From: Apostichopus parvimensis | Lineage: Eukaryota > Echinodermata > Holothuroidea > Aspidochirotida > Stichopodidae | Direction: 5' to 3' | Assembly: GCA_000934455.1 (NCBI GenBank) | Contig: KN882322.1 | Coordinates: 265,049 to 303,087, forward strand | DNA length: 38,039 bases | In this document: piece by piece, positions 21,174 to 33,000 of the stretch | Layout: each line of letters begins with the position of its first letter | How positions within the stretch are numbered: the first letter of the stretch is position 1 | Made by a program: the position numbers and the translations under genes | Notes under the pieces: generated by a model | The model's database searches: none | Told to the model about the DNA's origin: nothing | Seen by the model: only the letters and a program-made list of their open reading frames with translations

Positions 21174-22115
21174 TTTCCCCTGAGATTTCCACTTCCTAAA
21201 TGAAAGTAGGCCTTAAAAATTATTAAAAAAGGCCCTGGTGCACAAGCACATCATAAGCTTATGTACCATATGGACCATACACGATGTTTCTCGATGTTCC
21301 TCAGTTGACCCCCTAGAGATTTTACTCAGGCTACGGCCCTGCATGCTACTACTATCCGATGGGCAGCGAGACATGTGAATTTTATTTGATTGGGGATAGG
21401 GAACCATGTAAAAAGCCTTACCTCAAAATTCCCACAAGATGGATCCTCTGTGCATTTTCGTACCCGCCAAATTTTCAGTATTTGAATACATATCTTACAA
21501 CAAAAGGATACTTTTTAAAAATCACGTCTCTAACTGTTTCAACAACATAGCGCTTTTCAATTATACACTTATATGTAATTTTCAACAAAGAATCGAACAC
21601 TTTTTAATTACAAACTGAATGGAAAAAAGGGAACTGCTTAACCAAAAATTTGACTCCTATCATTTATGAAAAGGGGCATTTTGAGGTTTTCCACAACACT
21701 AGAGGAACATGCCATCACATGTTCCTTCGAGTGTGACTTCAGTCACCGGAATATCCGGCTTTTAACTGGACCTAATCGCATGTTAAATGGTGATGGTAGA
21801 ATAGTTGGGTGCACTGAATGCATACATTTTCGGGTGTTAATACAGTCCTTACTTATACAGCCATTTTCAGCAAAAATAAGAAAAGTACCGCCTTTTAGAA
21901 CTTTTTCTTAAACCAGTATTACGGCGGACCGCATTTTTAATACCTATAAGTAATCCATCATTACGCGGGGCTTTTTCATTTCAGCAGGTGTTTATCTACG
22001 ACTTTGACATGGATGTGGTTTCAAATACCGTTATATTGGCTTCTTTACCCTCCTCTCATTAGAAACTCGAAGATAATTTAGTGATAGCTAGAGGGCGTTC
22101 ATTTCCCTGTCAATT

Positions 22116-22137
22116 TAGAGACCCTATAGGGTCTCTA
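22116..22137. promoter_or_regulatory. 22-bp perfect palindrome
   Basis: TAGAGACCCTA and its exact reverse complement, centred on TATA, about 1.8 kb upstream of the SHIP start codon. Possible dimeric protein-binding site; no factor assigned. Confidence 0.4.
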
Positions 22138-23629
22138 TGTCAGTGAACTGATAAACATGTTCATATGTTAAGATGCTTAAATGTGTATTGAACTTTGATC
22201 TGTGCTGAATTAAATAAATTCTTTTTCGTAATGAAGTTCACAATCTGTTACATTCTGCGACGTACAAGAAAACTTTGACCAGTGTTATCTCTGTATATAC
22301 TTCGCGTACAAAATCATATGCAAACGGGGACGGTTGCTCTCACATGCCCTGAAAGGTAAACATAACATCGGAGTGCACCTACGCTTAAGGAAATAACAAC
22401 AGAAGAAAACCCACATACATCAGTAATGAAGAAGTGTAAATGTTCACAGATTCTTACGTAAAAATCAAGTCTTCATCATTGTAAACCAACAGCTGAGGTA
22501 ACGTAATAGAATGTTAGTGTATAAGCTATTAGTTATTTGAATGTTTATTTCTTTATTTTAAAGTTGACAATGGTAGACATGATTTGTCAGAACGCGGAAG
22601 TAACAGCGAACTTGCTATTCTATTTCTAGTGTTATCAGGTTATGGGCATATTCCAAGGCTTAGTCTGTATTAGTACTTACGCTACGGTAGCACTCAGCAC
22701 ATATTAAAATTTACAACAGCTTTCGCACTGATTAAGATCTCTTGTATAAATAATACTGTTTGCAGCAACATTAACATTATTGTGTTAGGCCTAGCAGAGA
22801 ATGAGACAGATATGTTTAAACATACTACAAATATTACCTCTGTAAAAATGGTTCTTACTCAGGCAGGTGGTATCCTACATTCCTGGCCTACCTGGTATTA
22901 ACACTGTAGCAGCGAAGGTACTGTAATTTTAACGAGTATCAATCTATTATCTGTTGATCTTTCTCTGTAAGTTAGCATAATTATTTAATACTTCTACTAG
23001 TTTAAACTGCATTTGATCAAGACACAACTGGCAAAAGAAGTAAACAAAATCATGTTATTGCCTGAATTAGGATTAGTGTGCACATCCAAGCTTATGTTTG
23101 GTACAAAGCTACGCCACCTTAATACATCTTTTTTAACAATTTGTAACTGAGGCACGAATTGCCAAAGAAGGTGTTCATCTGCTATTCTTGTCAGTAAACA
23201 GTGTTGTAATTTAAAGAACAAACATAACCTGACATAAGAACAGAGTTTCATCTTGGAGACACTCAGAACATAGAATTATTTGTGTGTAAAAATGATACAA
23301 ATTGGAATGTCCCTTTGTTGTTGCTTAGATAGCAAATTTCGAAAACAGAGTGGGCTCATCTAGCCTCAGAATCTGAGACTCGTAACAGTGAGCTTGTAGA
23401 AAAGAGATTGATTTAGAGTATAATTTTACCCCTAGACTGATAAACCATACAGAAAAGAACATATCACAATGCATATTGATAATATTAAATAGTAGAGAAC
23501 ACTGTTCATATGGTATGTTCTAGCTAAAATCAAAGCAGTGCATATACATGGTACACACTTTATATTGTGATACCAAATACTGTGTCTTTCAATTGTCAGG
23601 TAGCGGAGGTACCTTATCACATAACATCA

Positions 23630-23650
23630 TGTAGAGAGAATCTCTCTACA
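23630..23650. promoter_or_regulatory. GAGA-type palindrome near SHIP first exon
   Basis: TGTAGAGAGA, one spacer base, then its exact reverse complement. It lies about 255 bp upstream of the likely acceptor of the first recognised SHIP exon. Could be a binding site or an RNA hairpin; no factor assigned. Confidence 0.4.
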
Positions 23651-23905
23651 AGCACCTCATGGTAACTATACTATGCACAAGTCTGCATGCAGTGCTACAT
23701 CATCCACATAATCTTATCTTACCCCATCCTTTTCCGACCACCAACGACCCACTTTGTACCGTATAAAATAGATCAATTTAAATCAAATAGGGTTATAAAT
23801 TTTTTGGTTACCCGTTTCCCTTTATTAAAGTCATTAGTCATCTTTTAAATAAAATACCTGTTTGAGTACATTCTTTAAAGGCATTTTTCCCCCCTTTTCT
23901 GTTAG

Positions 23906-24077
23906 AGGGCTGAAAGAGTTCCTGCGGCACCATGGCAGGTATATCGTCATTTCAGTGGTACCATGGTAACATCAGCAGGTTACAAACAGAACGGTTGCTG
24001 CAGGAGCATCGGTTGAATGGAAGCTACCTTGTCAGGGATAGTGAGAATATTAGAGGGGCATATGTTCTTTGTGTCTG
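23906..24077 (+). CDS. INPP5D/INPPL1: SHIP exon 1: start and SH2, first half
   Basis: A likely acceptor (CTTTTCTGTTAG) precedes 23906, so a non-coding exon may lie upstream. The CDS opens MAGISSFQWYHGNISRLQTE and includes GSYLVRDSE with the phosphotyrosine-binding Arg, as in the vertebrate SHIP SH2 that also sits at the extreme N-terminus. Donor GTAGGT after 24077; a Trp codon is split. Confidence 0.93.
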
Positions 24078-27000
24078 GTAGGTATAACTGCAAACATGAT
24101 AAAACATTGTATTTATAATATCAGAATTCAGCCATTGATGATTACTTTCCAAAGGATGAGACTGAAACCCTATCCAATAAATTCATTTGCTTCTGTGTCT
24201 GCATACATATGTGTATTTATTTGTCTGCCCATAAAAACCCAGGTTTTCGCTAATTTGGGAAGAACACACAGTGGCCGTATCTATAGACCCAAAATTCAAC
24301 CAACTACTGTAAACTTTGTAGGATAAGTGTCCCCAGTACTACAAAGTGTAATACTGTACTAAATCATTGTTTTGGTACTCTTATTTATGAATTATCTCCA
24401 GTACGTATCTCTGTAAACATTGACAGATTAAACTTCTTTCTGACTTTGAATTTGTAGAATTAACCCTTTTTTTGTCACAGATATGTCATTTATTTCTGGT
24501 TTTCTCAAAGATTGAAGTTTTCCAAGTTATTTTTCAACGTATAAGGATAGTTTTGTAATGTTTGCATTCTTAAATTCCTTCTCAGGTGCGATGGCCAGAT
24601 ATATCAATATCGAATTCTGCCGACCGCTGCCGGAAAGTTTCAGATGAAAGTATGTAACACATCAATCTATCAATCTATCCATAAATCAATTAATCAATCA
24701 ATCAATCAATCATAACAATTAAACATCATAAAGAGTTAAGATTAACCATAAAAGTTGGAAAAATAATATTGACAGATAATAATATGAAATAGGTAATTAG
24801 ATCACAAAGATTAGTACATATAGTGGAAAGAAAATTGATCAATTGAGGAGACTACGAAAAATGTTTAAGAGGAAAACTTGTGGAATAATTATCTTTTAGT
24901 GATCCCATGACCATCAATGCTATTAACAGTACTTAATGCAGCTGGGTTTCATACATATGCATTGCTTTTTGTTGCTGTTGCCACAAAGGTTTAATGTTTC
25001 TATCCAAATCAGACACTTGCTCATGCACTGGGTATGTTGACTTTAAAGAGGCAGCTACCTTATTATTTGATCTGAAAGGGAAAAAATTATCCTATCGTCC
25101 CCATTTTAGAATGTTTCGTGATGCTCAGAAAAGTGAAATTTTGTTATGAACTTAACAATACCTGTCAAACAAGTCTTCAAAAGACTCCCCTAAATCTTGC
25201 AAGTTCTGAATAGTAGGTGGAAGACACTGACGGTTAATATTCAAATGTGGTTATCCAGAATCTTCCAGAATATGCAGCTTGTCAAATTTTGCAGAAATGG
25301 ATCAGGACTGATATGACACTGATATACACTGAAAACTGAATTTATGTAATTCATAGAACAAAACAAGTCAATGATTATCAACATGCTGACAAAAATATTT
25401 CCCTACCCTTACGTTCTCAGTATGCAAATAATATACGAGGGGACACATACAGCAACGTTTCCGAGCTCATTACTAGTGTCTCAACTCAAGGGCTGTACTG
25501 CCCTCTACGAAATCCAGTACCGGTTGCTAAGGAAGACTATGTGGATACAGGTATATGTTAGCTTCCTTTTAACTTACTTCCCTCCTGGCTTACCTGTCTC
25601 CTCGTGACCTCAGCACTCTTGTTCCACCATGCCTAGAATGAGCTGGTAACCTTTGAATACTCTATATCCAGACCTCTGGTCAATGCCCTCTCTTCTCATC
25701 TACCACCCTAAGTGCTTAAAGCGTTCATTTTGAGCTTGGATTTTGTATCGTTTTTCTTTCCAATACTCTCTTTTTTGAACCATTTTGGTCGAGGTTTAAT
25801 TTTGATTTGATTTGAGCATATCATCTGTTTCTTCAGGTAAGAAGAGAAAGAAATGATGAGATCATTAGAGGGTCATCCAAAAATAAATAGTGAAAGTTTT
25901 ACAGTCTCTTTGCCAAGCAAGGCTTTCTTACGTACCTTTGCAACATTTAGCCCTACTTTCGTTTTTTACTGGAACGGCTCGTTCCCTGCTGTGGACAGGA
26001 GTCAAACCTGGTGGTAATTGGTGACTTGCTCACACCCACACACCCAAGTGTACACAATTCATATAGCCGCTCCCAGGGCACTGCACTGTGCCACATTAAT
26101 GTTGCCCCTGGGGGGGAATTCCCATAGAGTACAGCCACAAAAATGGTGCAAGCAACTATATTTACAAGTTACCTTGTAGGTCCACATTTATACACCTGGG
26201 TGAAGGGAGGCAATGAAAATAAATTGTCTTGTCCACTGACAACAATGAAATGATCCAGCCAGGATCTAACCTGCAAGGTGTTGATTGCAAGTCCATTCTC
26301 TTTCCATTTGACCACCGTGCTCCACACATAAATACACTAACTTCCACAGTCAGTCAGTAGTAACAGGTGGATAAGAACAGGGTTGTGTGAATGGAGTACA
26401 GTTGCAGACTACAGCCCCTCCCAAATTGCATGCAGGATCTTACTTTGCGAGTTAACATTTACTACTGTAGCAAAGGGATTCCTTGCCATGGTTTTAATAG
26501 TTTAAGTTTCTCTTTGTCGGTGTTACAAAAATTTCAATCCGTCCCACACCTTTTCCTTCCACCTGAGTCTACCACCAACGCTCTCTTGGGCTAGCATCTG
26601 TTCCTTTGGCACAAGATCAGTTAAAGGGGAAAGTTTCAACTCACAAAATCGACTAGCAAATTTCATCAACCTAGGAGAAATTTTCTTCTTGTGTTAATTT
26701 TGAGGCCGTACGATCAAAAATGGAGTGTTCTTTGTCCATGGCTTAGTTGGGTCTCATATTTTTGGTGAGAAAGCACACAGACATTTTGCAATGTATTTAT
26801 TCACACTCTACATATGACTATACCAGATTCACAATGCTGTCTGATAAACTGATAGGTTTTTTTTTGTCTGTTATTTTTTATCGTTAGTTTTCGTTCTTTT
26901 CTGTCACAGATGACGATGATGAAGATGACAGAACAGCCTCTCTCGAGAGCAATTCCTTCTCCACTCAGGAGCAATCGAGCCGGCTGCTGTTAGCTCGATT

Positions 27001-30000
27001 GAACCAAATGGACATTAGTTCGTTGGATCGAGAATTTGTAGACTTTCTGAACAACTACGTGACAGCATTAATGGAGAGTGATTTCAATGCTTCCAGTATG
27101 AAAGATATGCCACAGCTAAAGACAATGATGGAATACCTCGGCAGGTCTCTCAAAAAGTAAGCGTCATATATCTGTGGTATTTTGGTATCCATAATTTTGA
27201 TTTTGACAGTTTTCTTTCACAAGAGAATTTAATTCTAGCGGATTTTTTGTGTGCCACTACTATAAATCTCACCCACGAAATGTGTAACTAATGCGTGTTC
27301 AAGCCTTCACAGATAATGTCAAGAAAAAACCCTGCCCAGAATCTCACATGCACATTATGCTAGATATTGGTACACATTCGATTGTTGTTAGATCTATGCA
27401 TCGTTGAGTCTTGTTTTGATGAGGTGGCAAACTGTCTTACATTCTCCAGTTTTGTGGCTAATGAAGGCCATGAACTGTGTTGCAAATCACCCATATGCGG
27501 CAGGTTGCTCTCAGCTTGACTAGTCTTGTATAAAAGATTGAATAGTGCCTTAAAGTATGCCCTATAGTGAAGCACTTTTGTTCTGCTGTCCTTCTTTGGA
27601 TTGGCTATCTGTGAAATTCACACGGACACAAAGACACACACTTTGCACTGATATGTATGTACCAGCTGTGTTATGATCTGTATATATCTTGTATATGTGA
27701 CCTTTGTGTGATCTGTTTGTGATCTTTACGTGATCTGTATATGTGATCTTTGTGTGATCCGTATATGTGATCTTTGTGTGATCTGTATGTTGTGATCTAT
27801 TTATGTGATCTTTGTGTGATCCGTANNNNNNNNNNNNNNNNNNNNNNNNNNNNNNNNNNNNNNNNNNNNNNNNNNNNNNNNNNNNNNNNNNNNNNNNNNN
27901 NNNNNNNNNNNNNNNNNNNNNNNNNNNNNNNNNNNNNNNNNNNNNNNNNNNNNNNNNNNNNNNNTATGTGATCTTTGTGTGATCAGTATATGTGATCTTT
28001 GTGTGATGGATTAATGGGGATCTCCCAGCCACGCCCTAAAACAATAGAGGGCGCTGTCATATCAGTCCTGATCCATTTCTGTGAAATTTGACAAGCTGCA
28101 CTCTCTGAATTCACTGAGAATTCCTTTGAGGAATCTCTGACGGGCACTTGCGGGCAAAGTACCTGCACTTTCCCGAATTCACACATTGTGTGACATTTTT
28201 GAGCTAACATTTGGTTTTTGACCACTCATAACTAGCACACTGGTTTGGCAACAGTCACCTCCGCTAAACAGAGCATTGAGCATCATTATCTTGTATCCAA
28301 GTCTGTGAAATGGAATATTCTTGATTTACACTCACAAGATCTTTTGCAACATGTTTTCACAACAAGCAGTTAGCTTGGGATATGTTACAGTGGCAACAGT
28401 GCTGTACAAAATCTTGGAGATTTTTAAACAAGACAGATCAGATGCATTAGGACCCAGAGTAGTATCTGCAGCACTGTTAGGACTGATGTGACACACTGAA
28501 GATCCCCAGAATTTATTTTCATTTTCGTAATGTTTCAGAGAAGCCGAGTATTTTCTGGTCAAAATGAAAGTTCTTCACAGTCTTTTTGACCTCAAGAAGA
28601 ACCCAACACAGAAGTATAAATTTCCAAGGGTAAGTTTTTTTATTTTTTATTATTTTCTTTTCAAACCGCAGTTTGAGCAAAAAATTTGACAGATGTCAGT
28701 AAATGAGTTTACTGGTTAGACTTTTATATTCTGACCTCGGTTTTGAAATCGGTTGACATACATGTGTAACAGCTGAGTTTGTCTTCCTGTTTGGTGACCT
28801 AATAAACCAGGATATGAGATTGTCAGAGCTTAGATCTGATGATCGTATTGCCCATCTGTGAGTGCAATCACTCTTCAGTAGCTTCATACATGTGTTTAGA
28901 GTGTCATTGTATATCCTACTGTTACAGGACAGAAAACAGAATCATTTTTAAGAAAGATTCAAGTAAGAGAGTTCAAATAACAGATCTGAGCTCTGTTTAC
29001 TCTTCGTTAATACTTTGTCAAGGACTAATGGTGTTGAAAGTCATCCAAGTGTGCTCTCTTGTTTATAAGAAGTTGAGAGACCATGGTTCGGGTGAGTTAT
29101 TAATTAACTCATAAAACAATTGGTTAATTAACGTTAACCTTTAAGCCTGCACTGGACGAGTCGACATGATCCTCTTAGCCTTAAAGGAGCAGTCCAGAGC
29201 ATATTTTACAGCTGAATGTCTAGAAAACAGATATAGTGATAGAAACATTACTAGCACTGAGATTGTTCATTTTCCTCAAAACAACATGAATAATCAAATT
29301 CTGCCTTAAAGCTGTCCTGTAAGTGTTGTTGTAATGCAGTGCATTGACCTATGCACATCCCATTTTTTGCTTCCATTCAGGCAGAAGAAGATATCAAATT
29401 AACCGATCTACTGAAGACAATGGCAAATTGTCAAAACGAAGTTAGATCGGTGGAGAAAACAGTAAGTTTCGTTGTTACAATGAGGTAGATAGAGGTTTAA
29501 ACTTCAGTCCATGTGTTTATGAAATGTGTGAAGTGCCTTAATGGTTATCATCAATGATGGATTAAATTTATCCAAACCTATTACGTTGAGGGTCACTTTC
29601 ATTCATGAATATTTAATGGCTACACAAGTTGAGGTGGTTCAAAGGTCATTGCCCTGTACTATCGTTGTATATTGAATTTTGTTGGAAAAGTTTTGATAGA
29701 TGTCAGGGCTTTGAGAGAATTTCATTAGAAGAGATTAATGATGCCACTCCAAAATAGAATAACCTCAAGTGAATTGTCTGAGAGGTCATAGCTTTATACT
29801 TAAGTTAAATTCTAATGTGTTCTCTCTACGAAAACAATTACACTGTTTATCCATTGGGAGGTATTTCCTGGCTTCGGCTAATAACCTTTCTAATGCTTTT
29901 AGCTATTGAGAAAAGCCTGTACATTTGAAACAGTTGGTTTAAGTGATCAAGTTAGTGTTGGCGACACATGCAACTCCATGAATACTAACAATGAAGGTGA

Positions 30001-33000
30001 CATTGTTAAAGCACAATGTCACTTAAACAAGTGTTCATTTCCTTTGGAATGTGTAATGTAAAGACAAATGTAAAACCAGATAATGGCTTTCTTAATTGTG
30101 GGTTTGTGTGGTGTTAATTGTCATTATCTTCATATCATCACCGTTGGCAACCTTATGCATTTGCTGGATGTTAGTTTGTTGACCAACGTAAATTGTTGAC
30201 GCAGGAGGTTCTCAAGATAGGCTTATCAAATTGCCCAAAGTTATTGCTTTGTAAAGACATCAACTATGACTACCTGTGCTCCATATTGAACAATTTGCTT
30301 AATTAATGCTGGCGTAAATATCGTGGTTATACAGACAAACGTTCCAATGGTCAAAAAATCGAATCCATTCGATAATTTAAGAGTTCATTTAATGACGGAA
30401 TGGAGGAGGAGGGTACCTCCGTGTTTTCAATATTTTGATCAACTGGTAATCCTATTTTGAGTAAACACTGTCTAGGTCAAATTGGTAAAAGGAGGTGTGG
30501 GATTTGGCTGCATAGCGATAAAAATTGACCATTTGAGTAGGTAAGGTAGTTGGTAAAGCTCCCATGTAGCTCAGAGACAGGGAACTTTTGTGGCTTGTAA
30601 ATGTTCAAACCAAAAAGTTTTGGTAAAATTACCGAAAGAAACCGAAAAGTCTGTGTTAAGAATTGTTGCAATATGACACGATAATGCAAACCATATCCAA
30701 TTCAGCCAATGTACAAATCTCCTTCGATTTCCATTCCTTCCAGGCGTACTCCTGCTTCCAGACTCTATCCATATCTGATCCGACCTCACCCCTGGAACCT
30801 TTGACCACATCTGGATTGCCTGAGGATCGTAAGGGCGATTCATTTAACTCTACATTATACCAGCCAACAGAGTTACTGACAGACACCGTTGACGGTCTTA
30901 AGTCGTCAACTCCACCTTCCCTTCCTGTTTATCCAGCGCAACATTTCGAGGTGAGTTGACTGTCATTTTCTTTAAGTGGAGCATCTGGACATTTACAAAG
31001 GTTAGGCTCAAAAACCAACCTGTATCCTAACTATCGTCATGTAGCATTGGCGCTTGTTGCATTTCTAAATGACGTGAAGAAGCATGACCTCCAAAATGGC
31101 CAGTTGTTGATCGGCCAGAGGCAGTACCCATAAACTAGGTCAAAGATTGAACGTTGCTTGGACAACAGAGTAAATCACAACTTTGTGAACAACACAGATT
31201 TGTAGTGCAGTTATTGTTCTCGTGCTGGATGTAATCTACATCTGCTGGAAGTTAATTTAATAAACCCAAGGGTAAGTTAGGCAGCCATACCTTGGCTCAA
31301 TGGGCTACCCTCTTGAAGTGGAGATAATGTTGATGAACACCACCAGCTTACATCAAACCTTCTCTAAAGGATGTGAAATCAGGGAATGTTCATGCAGGCG
31401 TAGGTGAGTCAGTTTGTCCTCCATAAATGGTTTGTGGTCTGTGAAAAGTATCTCACAAGCCTCTGACCATTTTCTCATCTACAGAGGAAATTTGAGGTAC
31501 CTTCTCTTCAGGGTCACTGCTTCTCAGTAATTTTGACAAGTTGCTCTGAAAGAAATAGCAACTCCATGAATGGTTTCGCTTAACTTGGATGCATGGTAAC
31601 GATTTTGAAATAGCAGGACCCTTTACTCTTGATGGGTTTTGAACCTAAGGAATGTCAGACAGACAATCCAATTGCTAGTCTACTTGGCTCATCTTGATTG
31701 GCCTGAATTATTGAACCTTCTCTGGACACTCTGTTCTTTTTCTTTCTCGTAAGGTGAGGCAAGAAGGTCGCAACATGGTGGAGGCCCTAAAGAGCAACAA
31801 GATGAAACTGACAGTCAACGTAACTCAGGGATTCCTCACGATAGTCAAACCCTCCAAGGATTTGAAAGATGAAATCGTAACCTACAAGCAGGACACAAGT
31901 AAGCTTGCAAGATATCTTGTCATAATTTTCAGGTTTTTGAATCAATATCAACCCTTAGTTTCTAGTGTTATGTATCAATCATTGATTCGATCTTTTGTAA
32001 AGTCAGTGCATAGAGACTGAACAGTTGCTTTGTTCTATAGTGTCCCGGCCATCCTAACAAAGTGTTAAGTTGGACAATACCAGTACTGTTATGCTGGTCC
32101 TAGGACATTAATTCTAACACTAGGCTTGAAATGACTGCTGTGAAAATGTTCTCACTGTTTAGGACTACCCAACACAACTTAAATTACTATGCAAATCATA
32201 CAATGAATATTCATATTCAAAATCATGGCATACTTAGTTACTATTGTACAAGTTACCACTGTTCAAAATGCATCCTTACAAATATTAGCATTGTAGACTA
32301 ACGCATCCAGGATCATGAAAATGGCATCTGATGTGAATGGTCTCTTGTGATTGGCTGACTGTTCTCTGACTTGCTCGTTTCAGTTGCACAACTCGTTAAA
32401 TCACGAGATAATAAAACAAGACTGATGATAGCTTTCAACAACGGGAAGAAGAAAGAATATTCATTCGAACATGCAAAGGTGAGCCATGGAAACGAGTGGG
32501 TCGATCATGGATTTGGCTGCATTCGATGCATGATTCCAGATGTTGTCATTATGTATATTCAAAGCAATATGCTGTGATATGTCTGACCTAACATTGTTAG
32601 GTCGTTATACAAGTAAGACATAAAAATATGTACGATTATTTACTAGGGGTTAAGTTTTGCATGCAGTGTAGGTCACACATTAAACTTTGACTTATGACAA
32701 CAAGGTGAAGTTTTGTTTGTAGCCGGTACCAACATCTGAAAGCTCTATTTCTCAATGTCTTTTTTGTACGGAAAGACACAACTGTACCCCGCAATATTGC
32801 ATATTTGAATACTTCTTTAGAATAAACTCCACATAGGACTCAACACTGTGTTGTGAGTTTAAAAAAAGTGCATTTGCCCAGGAATTGTTTTTGGTAACAA
32901 GTTAAGGAGAAGAATACATCTAAGTCTCTTCTATTGATGACCAAGCAAAAAGTGTCATTTACCATCAATGTGTGAAAAAAGTTTGAATAATGTATTTGTA

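Larger units (their letters stand above)
17155..23905. other. Divergent intergenic interval between SHARK and SHIP
   Basis: 6.75 kb without a recognisable coding exon on either strand. It must contain upstream non-coding (and possibly short coding) exons and promoters of both genes, since both first recognised exons begin at splice acceptors. Contents seen: a 24-bp TG-rich repeat next to SHARK, a Grainyhead-type double site, a G-rich tract and two perfect palindromes. No TATA box or CpG-rich core could be assigned with confidence. Confidence 0.7.

Noticed and set aside
25953..26138. 61-codon minus-strand frame
   Set aside because: Covers the tail of the family B SINE.
27700..28007. CRISPR-like array
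   Set aside because: Contiguous tandem units without unique spacers in animal DNA; a minisatellite.
27562..28032. 156-codon minus-strand frame with repeated TDHTKIT peptides
   Set aside because: Translation of the 24-bp minisatellite across the gap.
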